Below, piece by piece: positions 24,672 through 33,337 of a DNA stretch of 64,000 nt (position 1 is its first letter; each line of letters begins with the position of its first letter). The notes under the pieces are model-generated. The model was not told the DNA's origin. It saw only the letters and a program-made list of their open reading frames with translations, and ran no database searches. Both the position numbers and the translations under genes were made by a program. The stretch is from NCBI RefSeq assembly GCF_003570725.1, contig NZ_QWVS01000059.1, forward strand, positions 25,328 to 89,327. Direction: 5' to 3'. This stretch comes from Peribacillus asahii (GTDB lineage Bacteria > Bacillota > Bacilli > Bacillales > DSM-1321).

Positions 24672-26141
24672 TTACTTCATGTAATGATCATAGAACAAAT
24701 TTACAAACACTCCATTTGGATCTCTTTCTGCCTTTTGTTCCTTGAAGTTTTTCCAATTTGGATAAGATTCTTTAAACTGTTCCTTTGTTTGGTAAGGATA
24801 ATAAGGCAAATAATAGGTGCCGCCATATTGTAATGTTACATCCGTCCACTTCTGAATCATCGTTTTAGCGTGAGCAATCTCTTTCTCTTTTAATCCATGC
24901 TGAATCAATACGACAAGACCTAGCATATCTTCCTTTGCATAAGGGAGACTTGTCATATGGTCTTTTGCTGCATATCGTACTGTAATATTATGCACTTTAA
25001 AATCTTCATCTTGATCATTATGGGGAAGCAGGTCTTTCAGGCTTTTCATATACTCTTCATATGAATCAACTGGAATAAAAAACTCTTGTAAAACCTCTAC
25101 TCTGCCAGGCGTAGTAAATTCCATAAATGTAGATTCTGAACGCATAGCATTATTACGTGTAATCGTTTTACCATCGATTGAATTGATGTACAGCCTTTGC
25201 GATTCCCAAAATAGATCCTCAAGCTTCCCCCCTTTTCTTCCTAAATCAAGAGCAAACTTACTGACTCGAACTCCTTCTTCTTCTTTGAGCGACGTTATCT
25301 TAGCCTGTTTTCTTGTTCTGTTATAATCAATCACATACATTTCATCTAAAAATGTACCCGGTGCTACACTTATTCTTGCATAGTGCATCGCAATATTTTG
25401 ATTTTCTAGCACTCTATGAAGATACGACTCATACTTTCCTGTCTCTATTTCTTCTGTGTGAATGGTGTATACTTCATTTTCCGTAAGATTTAAAGTCACA
25501 TCTAAAATGACTCCGAATAAGCCATAGCCCCCTAATATGTACGTCATCCATTCTTCTGAATCATCACGTGTTAAATGCTTTATTTCTCCTGTTGGAGTTA
25601 ATACCGTCATTTCACGAACTGTTTCAGCCATTGGACCAAAGCGAATATCTCTCCCATGAGCATTAACAGATAAGGAACCTCCAATCGTAAAGATTGATTG
25701 GGATTGTGTAACTTGCAACGCTAGGCCGTACGGAGTGACAGCTTCCTGAACATCTTCCCAACTAGCTCCACTTTCTACTCGAACTGTTTTAGCTTGCTCA
25801 TTGACCTCTAATATACGATTGAACCTTCGCATATCAAGTACAATTCCGTCCTTGTAATATGTATGTCCACCTTGGGAATGCTGTAATCCAGCGATAGAAA
25901 TATGCTTGCCCTTTTTATTAGCTTCTTGAACAATTCTTTGTAGTTCGTTTCGATTGTGGACATTCACAACTTTTTCAATTCGTTCAGGCAGCAGACCTGT
26001 ATAGTCCGTAGCCAAACCGCTTTGTGAAAACCCATATTTTCTTTTCTCAATAGGTATATTCCAAATAACCACTATAGCCATGGCGAATACTAGAATACCG
26101 AGAAACCATGGTTTTTTCATGAACTTCGTTATTTTCTTCAT
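24672..26141 (-). CDS. Membrane-anchored FAD-binding oxidoreductase (VAO/GlcD type)
   Basis: 489 residues. An N-terminal membrane anchor (residues 11-28, WFLGILVFAMAIVVIWNI) precedes a PCMH-type FAD domain: ISIAGLQHSQGGHTYYKDG (cf. the flavin loop), VRVESGASWEDVQEAV, and SQSIFTIGGSLSVNAHGRD. The substrate domain follows to the C-terminus. Relatives oxidise sugar acids, aldonolactones or lignin-type alcohols; the substrate is not deducible. It is anchored facing either side of the membrane. It leads a two-gene unit with the membrane protein at 24135. Confidence 0.8.
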   Translation of the reverse strand: MKKITKFMKKPWFLGILVFAMAIVVIWNIPIEKRKYGFSQSGLATDYTGLLPERIEKVVNVHNRNELQRIVQEANKKGKHISIAGLQHSQGGHTYYKDGIVLDMRRFNRILEVNEQAKTVRVESGASWEDVQEAVTPYGLALQVTQSQSIFTIGGSLSVNAHGRDIRFGPMAETVREMTVLTPTGEIKHLTRDDSEEWMTYILGGYGLFGVILDVTLNLTENEVYTIHTEEIETGKYESYLHRVLENQNIAMHYARISVAPGTFLDEMYVIDYNRTRKQAKITSLKEEEGVRVSKFALDLGRKGGKLEDLFWESQRLYINSIDGKTITRNNAMRSESTFMEFTTPGRVEVLQEFFIPVDSYEEYMKSLKDLLPHNDQDEDFKVHNITVRYAAKDHMTSLPYAKEDMLGLVVLIQHGLKEKEIAHAKTMIQKWTDVTLQYGGTYYLPYYPYQTKEQFKESYPNWKNFKEQKAERDPNGVFVNLFYDHYMK

Positions 26142-26211
26142 GTTGTGCTCCTGTTTTTGTAAATCGATATAAAAAATGTACCATACTTCATTAAAGAAGG
26201 AGAGAGAATAT

Positions 26212-26256
26212 AAAAAAAAGGCATCAGGTAATGATTATACCTGATAACCTCGTCAT
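26212..26256 (-). terminator. Terminator of the lipoprotein gene
   Basis: Stem ATCAGGTA with TACCTGAT, then GCCTTTTTTTTATA on the minus strand. It lies between the lipoprotein gene and the FAD oxidoreductase. Confidence 0.8.
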
Positions 26257-26312
26257 ATTTCTTATTGAATGAGTTCAAACTTATTGAAAAAAACAAATCA
26301 TACATCCTACAA

Positions 26313-26759
26313 TCAATTTGTTAATTTCTCAATTTGCTCCATCAAACTCGAAACTTCATTTACTGTTTTTAAAATTTCCGAGTTCTCTAGTATAGCGGGA
26401 TCCAGCTGACCATTTTCAATATTTGTTAAATATAGGTCAATCCCTTCTTCTAGCTTTTCATTGGTGCTGACAATCTGAGCATGAAGATCTTCTGCAACAG
26501 CAGGAGCTTCGATATTATTAAACTCATTTATTTCTTCCTTCATAAGAGTAAGTTCTTCTTCTAGCTGTTGTCTCGCTTCTTCACTTGTGACTGCATTGTT
26601 CGCTAGTTCTGGTACTTCATTCGCAAAATCTTGTGCTGTATTCATATATTCTGTCGTCGCATTCGCATACTCTAAAGAATCATTTACCTCTCCAAGCAAG
26701 GAACAGCCACTTAGAAACACCATTCCCATCATTCCAAAAGCTAGTATCCTTTTTTTCAT
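26313..26759 (-). CDS. DUF6376-like lipoprotein (148 aa)
   Basis: Signal peptide with lipobox LSGC (Cys 19), then an acidic, mostly helical mature protein (VNDSLEYANATTEYMNTAQD; LEEELTLMKEEINEFNNIEA). This fits the DUF6376 family of Bacillus lipoproteins; function unknown. AAGGAG precedes the ATG. It is a single-gene unit closed by the terminator at 26212. It would be attached to the outer face of the cytoplasmic membrane. Confidence 0.7.
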   Translation of the reverse strand: MKKRILAFGMMGMVFLSGCSLLGEVNDSLEYANATTEYMNTAQDFANEVPELANNAVTSEEARQQLEEELTLMKEEINEFNNIEAPAVAEDLHAQIVSTNEKLEEGIDLYLTNIENGQLDPAILENSEILKTVNEVSSLMEQIEKLTN

Positions 26760-26796
26760 TCTCTTCTCTCTCCTTATAAACTAGAATAAGTCTTTC

Positions 26797-27444
26797 TCAC
26801 CGCTGATAAAACTCAGAGCTTCTTGTACGATGGACTTTAAGAAGGTTTTTCTTATACAGCACTGCAATACTATTCAACATAAATTCAGGAATTTTCTTTG
26901 GAAAGTACGGCTTTTTATAATAACAATAAAAGGCACTTTTTAAATCTTCCCATTGAGTACAAACCTTCACTTGTCTAAATCGAGCCACATCAATAATTTT
27001 CACTTCTCTATTCGATGTGATAAAAATGTTGCGCAAATGAACATCAGACGGATTCAATCCCTCTTTCCTAGCTAATTGTAAAGCCCTATCGGTTTCTTTT
27101 ATAACATCCTCTGAGATTGGAGTCCCTTTTGTTAAACATTCAAAAAGTGTATTCCCCTCTAAATAGTCAATGACTAAATAATTAGGACCTGCCTCATAAA
27201 AAGTTGGAAAATAGGAGAGATGTTGAATCTCCCTATATATATTTGCCTCTTGCTCAGCAAGGTGAGCATAAGTCGGGAAAAATATCTTCATTGCTTTATT
27301 CGTTTGTTCGATTCTAAATACATAAGCACTTCTGCCTTGTCCAATTAACGTTAACGATTTATCGTAATCCAAAAGTGTATGTTTGTGGTCATTTGCCATT
27401 TTAACACTGACAGCTAACTTATCAAATAAAAGAATAATCGTCAC
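26797..27444 (-). CDS. Small Ser/Thr protein kinase (Hanks-type, minimal)
   Basis: About 215 residues, essentially a bare kinase domain. The Gly loop is LIGQGRSAYVF, the ATP-anchoring Lys lies in KAMKIFF, the catalytic loop is NPSDVHLRNIFI (Asp and Asn present, HRD replaced by SDV), and the metal motif is IIDVARF (DVA instead of DFG). It resembles small Bacillus kinases such as YrzF rather than PrkC; no transmembrane or PASTA domain. GTG start at 27444 is tentative (AGAGAG upstream); an ATG 45 bases downstream has no ribosome site. The upstream region contains a yybP-ykoY riboswitch and a second terminator. Confidence 0.8.
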   Translation of the reverse strand: MTIILLFDKLAVSVKMANDHKHTLLDYDKSLTLIGQGRSAYVFRIEQTNKAMKIFFPTYAHLAEQEANIYREIQHLSYFPTFYEAGPNYLVIDYLEGNTLFECLTKGTPISEDVIKETDRALQLARKEGLNPSDVHLRNIFITSNREVKIIDVARFRQVKVCTQWEDLKSAFYCYYKKPYFPKKIPEFMLNSIAVLYKKNLLKVHRTRSSEFYQR

Positions 27445-27470
27445 CTCTCTCTATCCTTAGGTATATAAGA

Positions 27471-27514
27471 AAAGAAAAGGCGTTATAACCTATTTTCTCG
27501 GTTATAACGCCTTT
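27471..27514 (-). terminator. Second terminator between the riboswitch and the kinase gene
   Basis: Stem AAAGGCGTTATAACC with GGTTATAACGCCTTT and a 10-base loop, followed by TTCTTTTCTT on the minus strand. It lies 5 bases after the riboswitch's own terminator. Confidence 0.85.
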
Positions 27515-27518
27515 ACAT

Positions 27519-27634
27519 AAAAAGACCTTACCAAGAATCGGTAAGGTCTCGCAAACAACTATCATTAGTTGCCAATAAAACCGAGGATTTGCATCCCGTA
27601 ATGACGATTTTATTGTATAGCTACTCCCCTTATA
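27519..27634 (-). promoter_or_regulatory. yybP-ykoY (manganese) riboswitch with terminator platform
   Basis: On the minus strand the element starts TAAGGGGAGTAGC and closes GCGAGACCTTACC, the conserved ends of RF00080. CCTTA can pair with TAAGG (P1) or fold into the terminator ACCTTACC..GGTAAGGT followed by TTTTT, the classic exclusive switch. An internal helix CAATAAAA/TTTTATTG carries the loop with ACGGGATGC. RF00080 RNAs bind Mn2+ and turn on Mn exporters and TerC-like proteins. Here the next gene on the same strand is a protein kinase. Confidence 0.85.
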
Positions 27635-27667
27635 CGGAAGGATATATTCAATTTTCTTATTAATTTT

Positions 27668-27696
27668 ATTATAAATATTTTCTTTTCAAACGTCAA
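27668..27696 (-). promoter_or_regulatory. SigA promoter of the riboswitch
   Basis: TTGACG (27696-27691) and a perfect TATAAT (27673-27668) separated by 17 bases, about 33 bases before the aptamer. Confidence 0.8.
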
Positions 27697-27913
27697 ACGG
27701 AAGGACTTTCACTCCCTCTGCTTTCCCAATTACTCTTACACAATTTGAAGAATAACAAGCCCTAATAATCTTCCAAATTTTATCCTGAGCAGTGATATTT
27801 TGGCTTGAGCCTTCATTTACCTTATTGAATAACCAAGATAAACGCTTATACTCACTAATTGAAGCATATACACATGACTTTCCTGATATCCCTTGATAAT
27901 GATTTGATACATG
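27686..27913 (-). pseudogene. Open frame without start, possible gene remnant
   Basis: A 76-codon open frame ends at a TGA at 27686-27688 and contains plausible protein sequence: SCVYASISEYKRLSWLFNKV, then AQDKIWKIIRACYSSNCVRV and GKAEGVKVLPFDV. No ATG, GTG or TTG occurs in its first two thirds and its end overlaps the riboswitch promoter. It may be the tail of a lost gene. I do not recognise it. Confidence 0.35.
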
Positions 27914-27920
27914 TTAATAT
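27893..27920 (+). promoter_or_regulatory. Possible promoter for proHJ
   Basis: TTGATA (27893-27898) and TAATAT (27915-27920) spaced by 16 bases, about 55 bases before proH. The -10 box is weak. In B. subtilis proHJ has an osmotically induced SigA promoter with suboptimal elements, so this is plausible. Confidence 0.4.
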
Positions 27921-27974
27921 AAGGTCGTTGTTAAAAAATAAGAACAAAAACACGAACATTTTGGGAGGAATGGC

Positions 27975-28829
27975 ATGTTTATTAACAAAAAAATTGCATT
28001 TTTAGGAGCCGGTTCGATGGCAGAAGCAATGATTTCAGGTATCATAAATGCTGACATCATTCCACGAAACCATATTTTTGTATGTAATCGAAGCAACGAT
28101 AAACGGTTACAACAGCTCAAACAAACATATGAAATTAACGCCGTAACTCAAGATAAATTACCCTTTAAAGACATTGACTTAATGGTCCTCGCAATGAAAC
28201 CAAAAGATGCAGCATCCGCTTTACAATCCGTCAAACATGTCGTTCAACCACACCATCTTATTCTGTCTGTATTAGCCGGTATTACAACCTCTTTTATAGA
28301 GCAGCATTTACCAGCAGGACAACAAGTCATCCGAGTTATGCCCAATACTTCCAGCATGATCGGAGAATCCGCTACCGCTATTTCTGCTGGAACACACACT
28401 ACACAACAAAACGTAACACTCACACAAAAATTACTTAAATGTATCGGAACCGTATATGTCATACCTGAAGCACAAATGGACATTTTTACTGGTATTGCCG
28501 GCAGCGGCCCTGCTTACTTTTATTACTTAATAGAACATATGGAAAAGGAAGGAATAAAAAGCGGATTAGCTGAAGATATGACACGGCAAATCATTGCCCA
28601 GACTATAATCGGAGCAGCCAAAATGATTCAAGTACAAAGCGAAACACCAGCTGTTCTAAGGGAAAAGGTTACTTCGCCGAACGGTACGACAGCCGCAGGA
28701 TTAGCTGCACTTGAACAATACGGCGGCGGCACAGCTATTTCTCAAGCTATTAAGCAAGCTGCTAATCGCTCAAGAGAAATGAGTACACAATTCAAAGTAA
28801 ATGCTAGCAACTTTTCACCGATACAATAG
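27975..28829 (+). CDS. proH: Pyrroline-5-carboxylate reductase (osmotic-stress type)
   Basis: A 284-residue P5C reductase, the last step of proline synthesis. The N-terminal Rossmann motif is IAFLGAGSMAEAMISGII. Substrate-binding features are VIRVMPNTSSMIGESATAI and the C-terminal signature GIAGSGPAYFYYLIEHM, then REKVTSPNGTTAAGLAAL. GGGAGG lies 6 bases before the ATG. It is followed after 30 bases by a glutamate kinase gene and then by a proline symporter, the pattern of the osmoadaptive proHJ operon rather than the biosynthetic proBA. proA is not in the window, so the middle enzyme must be shared, as in B. subtilis. Confidence 0.93.
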   Translation: MFINKKIAFLGAGSMAEAMISGIINADIIPRNHIFVCNRSNDKRLQQLKQTYEINAVTQDKLPFKDIDLMVLAMKPKDAASALQSVKHVVQPHHLILSVLAGITTSFIEQHLPAGQQVIRVMPNTSSMIGESATAISAGTHTTQQNVTLTQKLLKCIGTVYVIPEAQMDIFTGIAGSGPAYFYYLIEHMEKEGIKSGLAEDMTRQIIAQTIIGAAKMIQVQSETPAVLREKVTSPNGTTAAGLAALEQYGGGTAISQAIKQAANRSREMSTQFKVNASNFSPIQ

Positions 28830-28859
28830 ATTGAATATTGAAAAAATAGGAGGGGTTAG

Positions 28860-29984
28860 ATGACCGTAACCACTAATAAGCAACGTGTTGTAATTAAAAT
28901 AGGAAGCAGTTCACTAACTAGTCGACACGGAGAAATTAGTCGTAAAAAACTCGAAAAACTTGTAGATGAAATTGTTTTATTAAAGGATACAGGATATGAA
29001 GTTGTACTCGTTTCATCTGGTGCTATTGCTGCTGGCTATCGAAAACTAGGCTGTCTTGAACGCCCTACTACATTGCCAGAAAAGCAAGCTGCTGCTTCAA
29101 TCGGTCAAGGATTATTAATGGAGACATACTCCGAGCTATTTTTGTCTCACGGCTATGTTGCGGCGCAAATTTTAATTACGAGAGGTGATTTTTCAGATGA
29201 AAATCGCTATCAAAATATGCGTAATGCATTAAACGTCTTATTAGAAAGAGGCATTATCCCTATCGTCAATGAGAACGATACCGTAACAATTGACCGCTTA
29301 AAATTTGGAGATAATGATACCCTCTCAGCAAAGGTAGCTGTACTAGTCGATGCCCATTATTTAACCATTTTATCAGACATAGATGGACTATATGACTCAG
29401 ACCCTAGCAAAAACAGCCGCGCTAAGCTGTTAACACATGTTCATAACATTACGCCTGAAATTGAAAAAGCAGCTGGTGACTCAGGAAGTGATGTCGGTAC
29501 CGGCGGTATGAAATCAAAAATTCAAGCGGTTAAAATTGCCATGGCTTCTGGCATTTCAACCTTCTTAGGAAGAGCCGGCACTCCAAACATTGTCATGGAT
29601 GCCGTATTAGGTACGGCTAAAGGGACGTACTTTAAAGCAAAAGCACCATTAATGGATTTAAACGAAAAAACAAAATGGATTGCCTTTAATTCAGGTCCTA
29701 AAGGAGAAATCGTCATCGACTCATCCTCAAAAAATCGCATTGTCGAAAAACGTGAAAGTGTGCACGCCTCTGGCATTATCGAAATAAAAGGACAATTTGA
29801 AAAGAAGTCCGTTATTCGGATAATCGATACTGAAGGAACAGAAATCGGTCTTGGGATTGTTCAATTTTCATCTGAAGAATTACATCAATTATGTAAACAA
29901 AACATGATAAGCACCCCACCGTTCATTATGGATATGAACCATTTTGTTTGTCGTGTAGATGCGCCGATTACAATTGGTGTTTAA
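28860..29984 (+). CDS. proJ: Glutamate 5-kinase (osmotic-stress type)
   Basis: A 374-residue glutamate kinase. The amino-acid kinase domain (residues 1-260) contains VVIKIGSSSLTS, VLVSSGAIAAGYRKLG, IPIVNENDTVTIDRLKFGDN (cut at 20) and GTGGMKSKIQA. A PUA domain follows (about 275-360, KGEIVIDSSSKNRIVEKRES). The strong GGAGGGG site 6 bases before the ATG and the short gap to proH indicate one operon. The PUA domain is present as in ProB/ProJ. Product feeds ProA, then ProH, to accumulate proline in high salt. Confidence 0.93.
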   Translation: MTVTTNKQRVVIKIGSSSLTSRHGEISRKKLEKLVDEIVLLKDTGYEVVLVSSGAIAAGYRKLGCLERPTTLPEKQAAASIGQGLLMETYSELFLSHGYVAAQILITRGDFSDENRYQNMRNALNVLLERGIIPIVNENDTVTIDRLKFGDNDTLSAKVAVLVDAHYLTILSDIDGLYDSDPSKNSRAKLLTHVHNITPEIEKAAGDSGSDVGTGGMKSKIQAVKIAMASGISTFLGRAGTPNIVMDAVLGTAKGTYFKAKAPLMDLNEKTKWIAFNSGPKGEIVIDSSSKNRIVEKRESVHASGIIEIKGQFEKKSVIRIIDTEGTEIGLGIVQFSSEELHQLCKQNMISTPPFIMDMNHFVCRVDAPITIGV

Positions 29985-30068
29985 TAATTTGCTAACAGTC
30001 ATTTCATTATAGATCATTACTCTAGCGTAATGATGACTATTACACAACAAGGGAGCGTGTTAATACAA

Positions 30069-31541
30069 ATGGACATTAATATACCTACGCTTAGTTCCAT
30101 CATGATTTATCTAATAGGGATGATGATTATTGGATATATAGCTGCAAGACGAACAAAAGACTTGAGTGATTATGTACTAGGAGGCAGACAGCTAAGTCCA
30201 GGAGTTGCCGCTTTAAGTGCGGGGGCCTCTGATATGAGTAGTTGGCTTATGCTCGGGCTGCCTGGGGCATTGTATGTTAGTGGCCTTAGTGAAATTTGGT
30301 TACCTGTCGGATTGGTCATTGGTGCTTATTTAAACTGGCGATTTGTTGCTAAACCACTTCGAATCTATACAGAAGTCGCGAATGACTCCATTACGATTCC
30401 AGATTTCTTTGAAAACCGTTTTCACGATACGTCCAAAATTCTTCGTGTCGTCTCCGCTATTGTTATTCTAGTCTTCTTCACATTCTATACATCTTCTAGT
30501 CTTGTGGGCGGAGCCATTCTTTTGGAAAATTCATTTGGAATGGACTATATTCTCGCCTTATGGGTTGGAGCAACAGTCATCGTTTCTTATACGTTCTTCG
30601 GAGGGTTTCTAGCAGCAAGCTGGACGGATTTTATTCAAGGAATTTTAATGTTTGGAGCCTTGATTATCATTCCTATTGCCGCGATTTATGAGCTTGGAGG
30701 ATGGAATGGAACGCTGCAGCAAATTAAAGAAATTGATTCCTCTTACCTCGATATATACTCTGGAGCAACTGCTATAGGAATCATTTCCTTATTAGCTTGG
30801 GGATTAGGATACTTTGGTCAGCCTCACATTCTCGTTCGCTTTATGGGTATCAAGTCCACAAAGGATATCCCAAAGGCTCGACGTATCGGCATGAGCTGGA
30901 TGGCTCTTTCATTGTTTGGGGCGATTTTGGTTGGATTTGTTGGTATCGCCTATTTTGTTAATGAGCCATTACAAAACGCTGAAACAGTGTTTATTATATT
31001 TTCTCAAGTTCTCTTTAATCCATGGGTAGCCGGTTTTTTACTTGCAGCCATTCTATCAGCAATCATGAGCACGGTTGACTCGCAATTACTCGTTTCTTCA
31101 AGTGCATTAGCACAAGACTTCTACAAATCCATTTTTAGAAGAAGTGCTTCCAGGAAAGAAGAAATGATTGTTGGTAGAATTGCTGTTCTAGGAATCGCCA
31201 TCATTGCGATTCTATTAGGATATGATCCTAATAGTAAGGTGCTGCAACTTGTAAGTTATGCATGGGCTGGGTTTGGAGCAGCCTTTGGACCTGTCATTCT
31301 CCTTAGCTTATTTTGGAAACGCATGACCAGAAATGGTGCTCTTGCCGGCGTTATTACCGGCGCTGTTACAGTCATAATTTGGGCACAACTAACGGGCGGC
31401 CTTTTTGATTTATATGAACTTGCACCAGGTTTCTTATTCGCAGGTCTTGCAATTATTATTATTAGCCTTCTTGATAAAGTCCCTTCAACAGAAGTGCAAA
31501 AACAATTTACTGAGTATCAATCTAAGATAAAACAACCTTAA
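30069..31541 (+). CDS. opuE: Sodium/proline symporter (OpuE/PutP type)
   Basis: A solute:sodium symporter of about 490 residues and thirteen spans. Family signatures are DYVLGGRQLSPGVAALSAGA (after span 1), DMSSWLMLGLPGALYVSGLS and, later, GYFGQPHILVRFMGIKS and AIMSTVDSQLLVSSSALAQD. The start is uncertain: the ATG at 30069 matches the family N-terminus but AAGGGAG is 13 bases away; an upstream ATG at 30030 lacks a ribosome site. Position after proHJ and before a BCCT gene strongly suggests osmotic proline uptake (OpuE) rather than catabolic PutP. Confidence 0.85.
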   Translation: MDINIPTLSSIMIYLIGMMIIGYIAARRTKDLSDYVLGGRQLSPGVAALSAGASDMSSWLMLGLPGALYVSGLSEIWLPVGLVIGAYLNWRFVAKPLRIYTEVANDSITIPDFFENRFHDTSKILRVVSAIVILVFFTFYTSSSLVGGAILLENSFGMDYILALWVGATVIVSYTFFGGFLAASWTDFIQGILMFGALIIIPIAAIYELGGWNGTLQQIKEIDSSYLDIYSGATAIGIISLLAWGLGYFGQPHILVRFMGIKSTKDIPKARRIGMSWMALSLFGAILVGFVGIAYFVNEPLQNAETVFIIFSQVLFNPWVAGFLLAAILSAIMSTVDSQLLVSSSALAQDFYKSIFRRSASRKEEMIVGRIAVLGIAIIAILLGYDPNSKVLQLVSYAWAGFGAAFGPVILLSLFWKRMTRNGALAGVITGAVTVIIWAQLTGGLFDLYELAPGFLFAGLAIIIISLLDKVPSTEVQKQFTEYQSKIKQP

Positions 31542-31663
31542 ATAGATGAAATCACTATCGATTTATCAGTTTTTCATTAAATACTTTTTTATCTATATTT
31601 CACGTGTAATTTTCCTCATACACGCAATACTAAAAACATTAAATGAAGAACAGCTTAAAGGAT

Positions 31664-31700
31664 ATTCATGTAATGAGAACACCTTACTCATTACATGAAT
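31664..31700 (+). other. Long hairpin upstream of the BCCT transporter
   Basis: A perfect 14-bp inverted repeat ATTCATGTAATGAG (31664-31677) with CTCATTACATGAAT (31687-31700), 9-base loop, then CTCTCTTTTAT. It lies between opuE and opuD and could be a weak terminator or an attenuator; the false 5' extension of the opuD frame runs through it. Confidence 0.6.
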
Positions 31701-31747
31701 CTCTCTTTTATAAATCAGTCTACAGAGTTAGGAGTACATACAGTATT

Positions 31748-33256
31748 ATGAAAAACATTTCTTCAGTCTTTACCTATTCCGCCGTTATACTAGCTCTTCT
31801 TATTATTGCTGGGCTCACGACTCCCAAAACCCTTGAAACTGTAACAGCCAATATGCAAGCATTCATTTCCAATGCTTTCGGCTGGTACTACTTAATTGTT
31901 GTTACCTTCTTTTTACTTATCTGTATTTACTTATTCATTAGTCCTGTTGGACGAATTAAACTAGGAAAACAAGATGCGAAACCTGATTTTTCAAGACCAA
32001 CTTGGATTGCTATGCTCTTCAGTGCTGGCATGGGAATTGGGCTTGTCTTTTATGGGTCAGCTGAACCGCTTAGTCACTATGCCATTCAGTCCCCAACTGG
32101 AGAAACTGGAACCCCTCAGGCTATAAAAGACTCGCTTAGATTTACGTTCTTTCATTGGGGGCTTCATGCTTGGGCTATTTACGGAATTGTTGCACTAGTA
32201 CTTGCTTATTTCATGTTTAGAAAAAATCAGCCTGTCGTGATTAGTGCTACTTTAAAACCTATTCTTGGAGATAAAGCAGATGGGAAGACGGGGAAACTAA
32301 TTGATATTCTCGCTATTCTTTCAACCGTTATTGGTGTAGCGACTACACTTGGATTTGGGGCAGCACAAATTAATGGCGGTCTATCGTATCTGTTCGATAT
32401 TCCTTCTAATTTTCTCATTCAAGTCATTATTATCGTAATTGTTACTATTCTATTTATTGGATCAGCTTTAACAGGGCTAGGAAAAGGAATTAAAATTTTA
32501 AGTAATACCAATATGATTCTCGCTTTCCTTCTTCTTGCACTCATGTTCATTGTAGGACCTTCTTTATTCATCTTGAATTTATTCACAGATACAATTGGTA
32601 CTTACCTCCAAAACTTACCGTATATGAGTTTCAGGTTAGCTCCTCTTAATGAAGAAAACAGAGCATGGATTAATTCCTGGACTATTTTCTATTGGGCATG
32701 GTGGATTGCTTGGTCCCCATTTGTCGGCATTTTTATTGCTCGCGTATCAAAAGGAAGAAGTATTAGAGAATTTATTTTCTACGTATTGGTCATCCCTTCT
32801 CTCATCGGTTTCTTTTGGTTTTCAACTTTCGGAGGATCAGCGATTACACTTGAAAGCGAAGGAATTGCTACCATTTCCAGCCTAAGCTTAGAACAGTCTT
32901 TGTTTGGCGTCTTTGCTAATTATCCATTAGGTACTTTTATGTCGATTATAGCCATTATCTTAGTTGCAATCTTCTTTATCACTTCGGCAGATTCAGGTAC
33001 ATTTGTATTAGCAATGATGTCAACGAATGGATCGACGAATCCAACAAACAGCATAAAAATCATATGGGGGATTTTATTAACCGCCACAGCTCTTATTTTG
33101 CTTTATTCTGGCGGACTTCTCGCCCTTCAAAATACAATGATTGTCGCTGCACTTCCATTCTCAGTCATCATGTTACTAATGACGATTAGTTTTCTTAAAT
33201 CTCTAAAAGTAGAAGCAAAAGAAATGATTCGACTCCATCCAAGAGAAAAGAGATAA
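31748..33256 (+). CDS. opuD: BCCT-family glycine betaine transporter (OpuD-like)
   Basis: About 502 residues with twelve spans. BCCT hallmarks are FSAGMGIGLVFYGSAEPLSHY, FFHWGLHAWAIYGIV and FYWAWWIAWSPFVGIFIARVS (shortened), the Trp-rich segment that binds trimethylammonium groups, then ITSADSGTFVLAMMS. I start it at the ATG at 31748, matching OpuD's N-terminus (MKN-SSVF); AGGAG is 13 bases upstream, unusually far. A longer frame from 31643 crosses the hairpin at 31664 and is rejected. It completes the osmoprotection block; GbsR-type sites were not seen. Confidence 0.88.
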   Translation: MKNISSVFTYSAVILALLIIAGLTTPKTLETVTANMQAFISNAFGWYYLIVVTFFLLICIYLFISPVGRIKLGKQDAKPDFSRPTWIAMLFSAGMGIGLVFYGSAEPLSHYAIQSPTGETGTPQAIKDSLRFTFFHWGLHAWAIYGIVALVLAYFMFRKNQPVVISATLKPILGDKADGKTGKLIDILAILSTVIGVATTLGFGAAQINGGLSYLFDIPSNFLIQVIIIVIVTILFIGSALTGLGKGIKILSNTNMILAFLLLALMFIVGPSLFILNLFTDTIGTYLQNLPYMSFRLAPLNEENRAWINSWTIFYWAWWIAWSPFVGIFIARVSKGRSIREFIFYVLVIPSLIGFFWFSTFGGSAITLESEGIATISSLSLEQSLFGVFANYPLGTFMSIIAIILVAIFFITSADSGTFVLAMMSTNGSTNPTNSIKIIWGILLTATALILLYSGGLLALQNTMIVAALPFSVIMLLMTISFLKSLKVEAKEMIRLHPREKR

Positions 33257-33270
33257 ATCTAGCCTATAAT

Positions 33271-33327
33271 AAACACTCCCAAAACAATGGACACAACATA
33301 AAAGTCCGTTATTTCGGGAGTGTTTTT
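33271..33327. terminator. Bidirectional terminator
   Basis: Stem AAACACTCCC with GGGAGTGTTT enclosing an inner GGAC/GTCC pair, T-run on the plus strand and A-run on the other side. It serves opuD and the convergent hydrolase gene. Confidence 0.8.
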
Positions 33328-33337
33328 AGTGAGCTTC

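Noticed and set aside
30030..30068. ATG at 30030 as start of the proline symporter
   Set aside because: No ribosome site; the family N-terminus fits the ATG at 30069, although spacing there is long.
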